The translations under genes and the position numbers were made by a program. 12,929 bases of DNA. It comes from JAGOUB01 sp964648045 (lineage in GTDB: Bacteria; Patescibacteriota; Gracilibacteria; Peribacterales; Peribacteraceae). Shown here piece after piece: positions 11,730 through 12,929 of the stretch. The DNA is taken from the NCBI GenBank assembly GCA_964648045.1, contig CAZYNU010000031.1:1-12929 (forward strand), in the 5' to 3' direction. Within the stretch, counting starts at the first letter, position 1; every line of letters begins with the position of its first letter. Below the pieces are notes generated by a model that saw only the letters and a list, made by a program, of their open reading frames with translations, ran no database searches and was not told the origin of the DNA.

Positions 11730-12728
11730 TTACTCGCCATAGAACGGTTCGCTCTGGGCGCTAATGCGCTCGCAGGCAGCCCGGTCGGCGGCGGGTAGCG
11801 ACGGGCAGAGGGCGCGGCCTTTCTCGGCCGAGGCGAAGTGGACGATGGTGTAGCTGACCAGTCCTTCAACGCAGAGCGTGTGGTCAACGCCCGTCAGTTC
11901 GGCGCAGGCGGCGATGGCGATCTCCGGATCGCCGACGTGCTCCTTCATGGCGGCGCTGCCGATGCCCTTAATGCAGGCGGGCTGGCTCGGTTCGTCGATG
12001 AGGCGGCACCAGTCGACGGCCTCGGCGTAGGCGCCGGGGTTGAGGCGCAGCAGGTAGCGCGGGGCGTAGAAGGCGCAGACGCCGCGGTCGGCGTCGCTCT
12101 GGCCGCGGCAGGCCTTGTAGGGATCCTCGGGGTCCAGCAGCGCCGACGGGTGCGCGGAGCCGTCGGAGGCGAAGTGCTCCATGAAGACGCCCTCGGCGCA
12201 CTGGATCTTCTGGAATCCCTCCTTCAGTGAGTGGCAGAGGACGAGGCTTCGCTCGATGTCGTTGTCGTAGACGGCCATCGCGCCGTGGCCCAGGCCGTGG
12301 AAGCACTTGCCGCTCTGCGGCGGGCAGGTCTTGGCGAAGAGTGCTGGGATCTTGTCCTCCGGCGTCTCGGCGAAGTGCGACTCAATCACGCCGTGCAGGT
12401 AGCCCGAGCCGCAGATGTCGTCCTCGAAGGTGAGCGCCTTCTCAAAGCCCTCGTGCTCTAGCGCCTCGTGGCCGATGCCGTGCGCCAGGCCGTGGCACTG
12501 TCCCGCCAACTCGGTGTCGCTCTTGGCGATGCGTGTTAGTTCGTCGAGCGCGGCGCGGACGCCTTTCTCCTCCAGGATCTCGTGCAGGTTCTCCTCGGCA
12601 AGGCCGTAGGCGTCGGTCTTGGGCGGATCGTCGGCGTGGTGGTCGTCCTCCTGCACCGAGAGCATGAGCGCGCTCAAGAGGGCGGTAGCCACGACGATGC
12701 CGACGACGGTCAGGAGGCGTTTGTTCAT
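11730..12728 (-). CDS. Exported or membrane-anchored Cys/His-rich protein with ~34-residue repeats; family not recognised
   Basis: A 332-residue protein. Residues 1-25 (MNKRLL then a hydrophobic run) form a signal peptide or single membrane anchor, followed by an acidic, His-containing linker. Residues 78-319 hold 14 cysteines in a regular pattern, at 142/165, 177/207, 218/241, 252/275 and 286/308: a Cys, about 23 residues, a second Cys, then 11 residues to the next unit. Most units open with CxxG (CGSG, CFHG, CAEG, CIKG, CVEG). The spacing fits helical-hairpin repeats of TPR-like length, each pinned by a disulphide outside the cytoplasm (inference). The first units are also His-rich (HGLAHGIGH at 79-87, HGLGHG at 144-149), suggesting metal binding. 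There is no Shine-Dalgarno; a TATACT lies 8 nt before the ATG. I cannot name a function. Confidence 0.8.
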   Translation of the reverse strand: MNKRLLTVVGIVVATALLSALMLSVQEDDHHADDPPKTDAYGLAEENLHEILEEKGVRAALDELTRIAKSDTELAGQCHGLAHGIGHEALEHEGFEKALTFEDDICGSGYLHGVIESHFAETPEDKIPALFAKTCPPQSGKCFHGLGHGAMAVYDNDIERSLVLCHSLKEGFQKIQCAEGVFMEHFASDGSAHPSALLDPEDPYKACRGQSDADRGVCAFYAPRYLLRLNPGAYAEAVDWCRLIDEPSQPACIKGIGSAAMKEHVGDPEIAIAACAELTGVDHTLCVEGLVSYTIVHFASAEKGRALCPSLPAADRAACERISAQSEPFYGE

Positions 12729-12735
12729 CGGACGG

Positions 12736-12747
12736 GAGTATATACTC
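12736..12747. promoter_or_regulatory. Perfect 12-bp palindrome giving a TATACT -10 on both strands
   Basis: GAGTATATACTC is its own reverse complement. On the plus strand TATACT (12741-12746) ends 8 nt before tRNA-Arg. On the minus strand TATACT (12742-12737) ends 8 nt before the ATG of the repeat-protein gene. It therefore looks like a shared -10 for two divergent transcripts, each starting almost at the gene's first base. No good -35 is evident at 16-18 nt on either side. Confidence 0.6.
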
Positions 12748-12754
12748 GGGCCAC

Positions 12755-12829
12755 GGCCCTGTAGTTCAACGGATAGAACAACCCCGTCCTAAGGGGTGGA
12801 TGTAGGTTCAATTCCTACCGGGGCTACCA
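12755..12829 (+). tRNA. tRNA-Arg (anticodon CCT), 3' CCA encoded
   Basis: The 7-bp acceptor stem is GGCCCTG/CGGGGCT with two G-U pairs. The D arm is GTTC/GAAC. The anticodon stem is ACCCC/GGGGT with loop GTCCTAA, giving anticodon CCT (reads AGG). The T arm is GTAGG-TTCAATT-CCTAC, followed by discriminator A and an encoded CCA. Position 32 of the anticodon loop is G rather than a pyrimidine, which is slightly unusual. Confidence 0.93.
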
Positions 12830-12844
12830 ATCTCACCGGTTTTT
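12817..12844 (+). terminator. Possible weak terminator of tRNA-Arg
   Basis: ACCGG at the tRNA 3' end (12817-12821) can pair with CCGGT (12836-12840), followed by T5 (12840-12844). The stem is only 5 bp and would compete with the tRNA fold, so the assignment is weak. Confidence 0.3.
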
Positions 12845-12845
12845 G

Positions 12846-12893
12846 CCTATGAATTATTTACAAATATTAATAATGTTGTATTATATACATAGG
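12846..12893 (+). promoter_or_regulatory. AT-rich promoter with a large imperfect dyad, for a gene beyond the right edge
   Basis: TTTACA (12857-12862) and TATTAT (12879-12884) are spaced by 16 nt. The promoter sits inside an imperfect palindrome centred at 12869.5: CCTATG (12846-12851) with CATAGG (12888-12893), and TACAA (12859-12863) with TTGTA (12876-12880). The symmetric arms overlap both hexamers, as a repressor operator would. No start codon with a ribosome site is seen before the window ends; 12894-12929 shows nothing else. Confidence 0.6.
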
Positions 12894-12929
12894 TCATTCT
12901 CACTTAAAGACTGAAGCAGGTATTGATCT

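Noticed and set aside
12838..12846. GGTTTTTGC shared with 11348-11356 as a dedicated regulatory element
   Set aside because: A single shared 9-mer in 13 kb is weak. It is noted under the attenuator-like region but not called as a separate feature.
1..12929. CRISPR array, insertion sequence, integrase or phage genes
   Set aside because: No regularly spaced direct repeats, no transposase or integrase motifs and no terminal inverted repeats with target duplications were seen. The two tRNA genes show no attached integration module.

Overview
This is a GC-rich, gene-dense bacterial window holding 15 protein genes (one cut by the left edge), two tRNA genes and short intergenic gaps. Nothing in it points to phage, plasmid, transposon or CRISPR. 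Housekeeping genes are scattered singly or in pairs rather than in classical operons: pheT has no pheS directly upstream, rpsF-rpsR has no ssb between them, and rpmB sits beside a NUDIX gene. A YerC/YecD-type TrpR-like regulator, a DPM1-GtrA fusion and many small exported proteins of unknown function accompany them. This mix suggests a Candidate Phyla Radiation / Patescibacteria-type genome (for example Peregrinibacteria or Peribacteria). That is an inference from gene content and is not proven by the sequence.

Layout. 1-700: the 3' end of fpg/mutM, then a TrpR-like DNA-binding protein. 690-1300: an exported helical protein on the minus strand with its own terminator. 1419-2255, minus strand: rpmB (bL28), a NUDIX hydrolase and tRNA-Ser(GGA). 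2337-7671, plus strand: an M50 membrane protease, pheT, a PduO-type cobalamin adenosyltransferase and a UGM-like FAD oxidoreductase. 7763-7978: a tiny lipoprotein. 8017-10075: a sugar-nucleotide epimerase and a polyprenyl-phosphate glycosyltransferase-GtrA fusion, divergently arranged; with the FAD enzyme these look like envelope glycan functions. 10076-10275: a non-coding region packed with hairpins. 10326-11170, minus strand: rpsF-rpsR behind a good sigma70-type promoter and a structured leader. 11383-11682: a soluble protein with a zinc-binding anti-sigma-like motif. 11730-12728, minus strand: an exported Cys/His-rich repeat protein of no family known to me. 12755-12829: tRNA-Arg(CCT). 12830-12929: an AT-rich promoter for a gene outside the window.

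Two styles of gene start coexist. Several genes (trpR-like, rpmB, the M50 protease, pheT, the FAD enzyme, the epimerase and the repeat protein) lack a Shine-Dalgarno sequence and instead carry a TAnnnT -10-like hexamer 6-9 nt before the start codon. This is what leaderless transcripts would look like. Only three genes have a clear Shine-Dalgarno, all encoding small accessory or exported proteins. Two of these, and a third promoter at the right edge, have strikingly AT-rich promoter islands with dyad symmetry.

The most unusual items are the 34-residue Cys-paired repeat protein, the perfect 12-bp palindrome acting as a possible shared -10 for that gene and the divergent tRNA-Arg, the leaderless-start pattern, the AT-rich dyad promoters, and the hairpin cluster after the glycosyltransferase gene.
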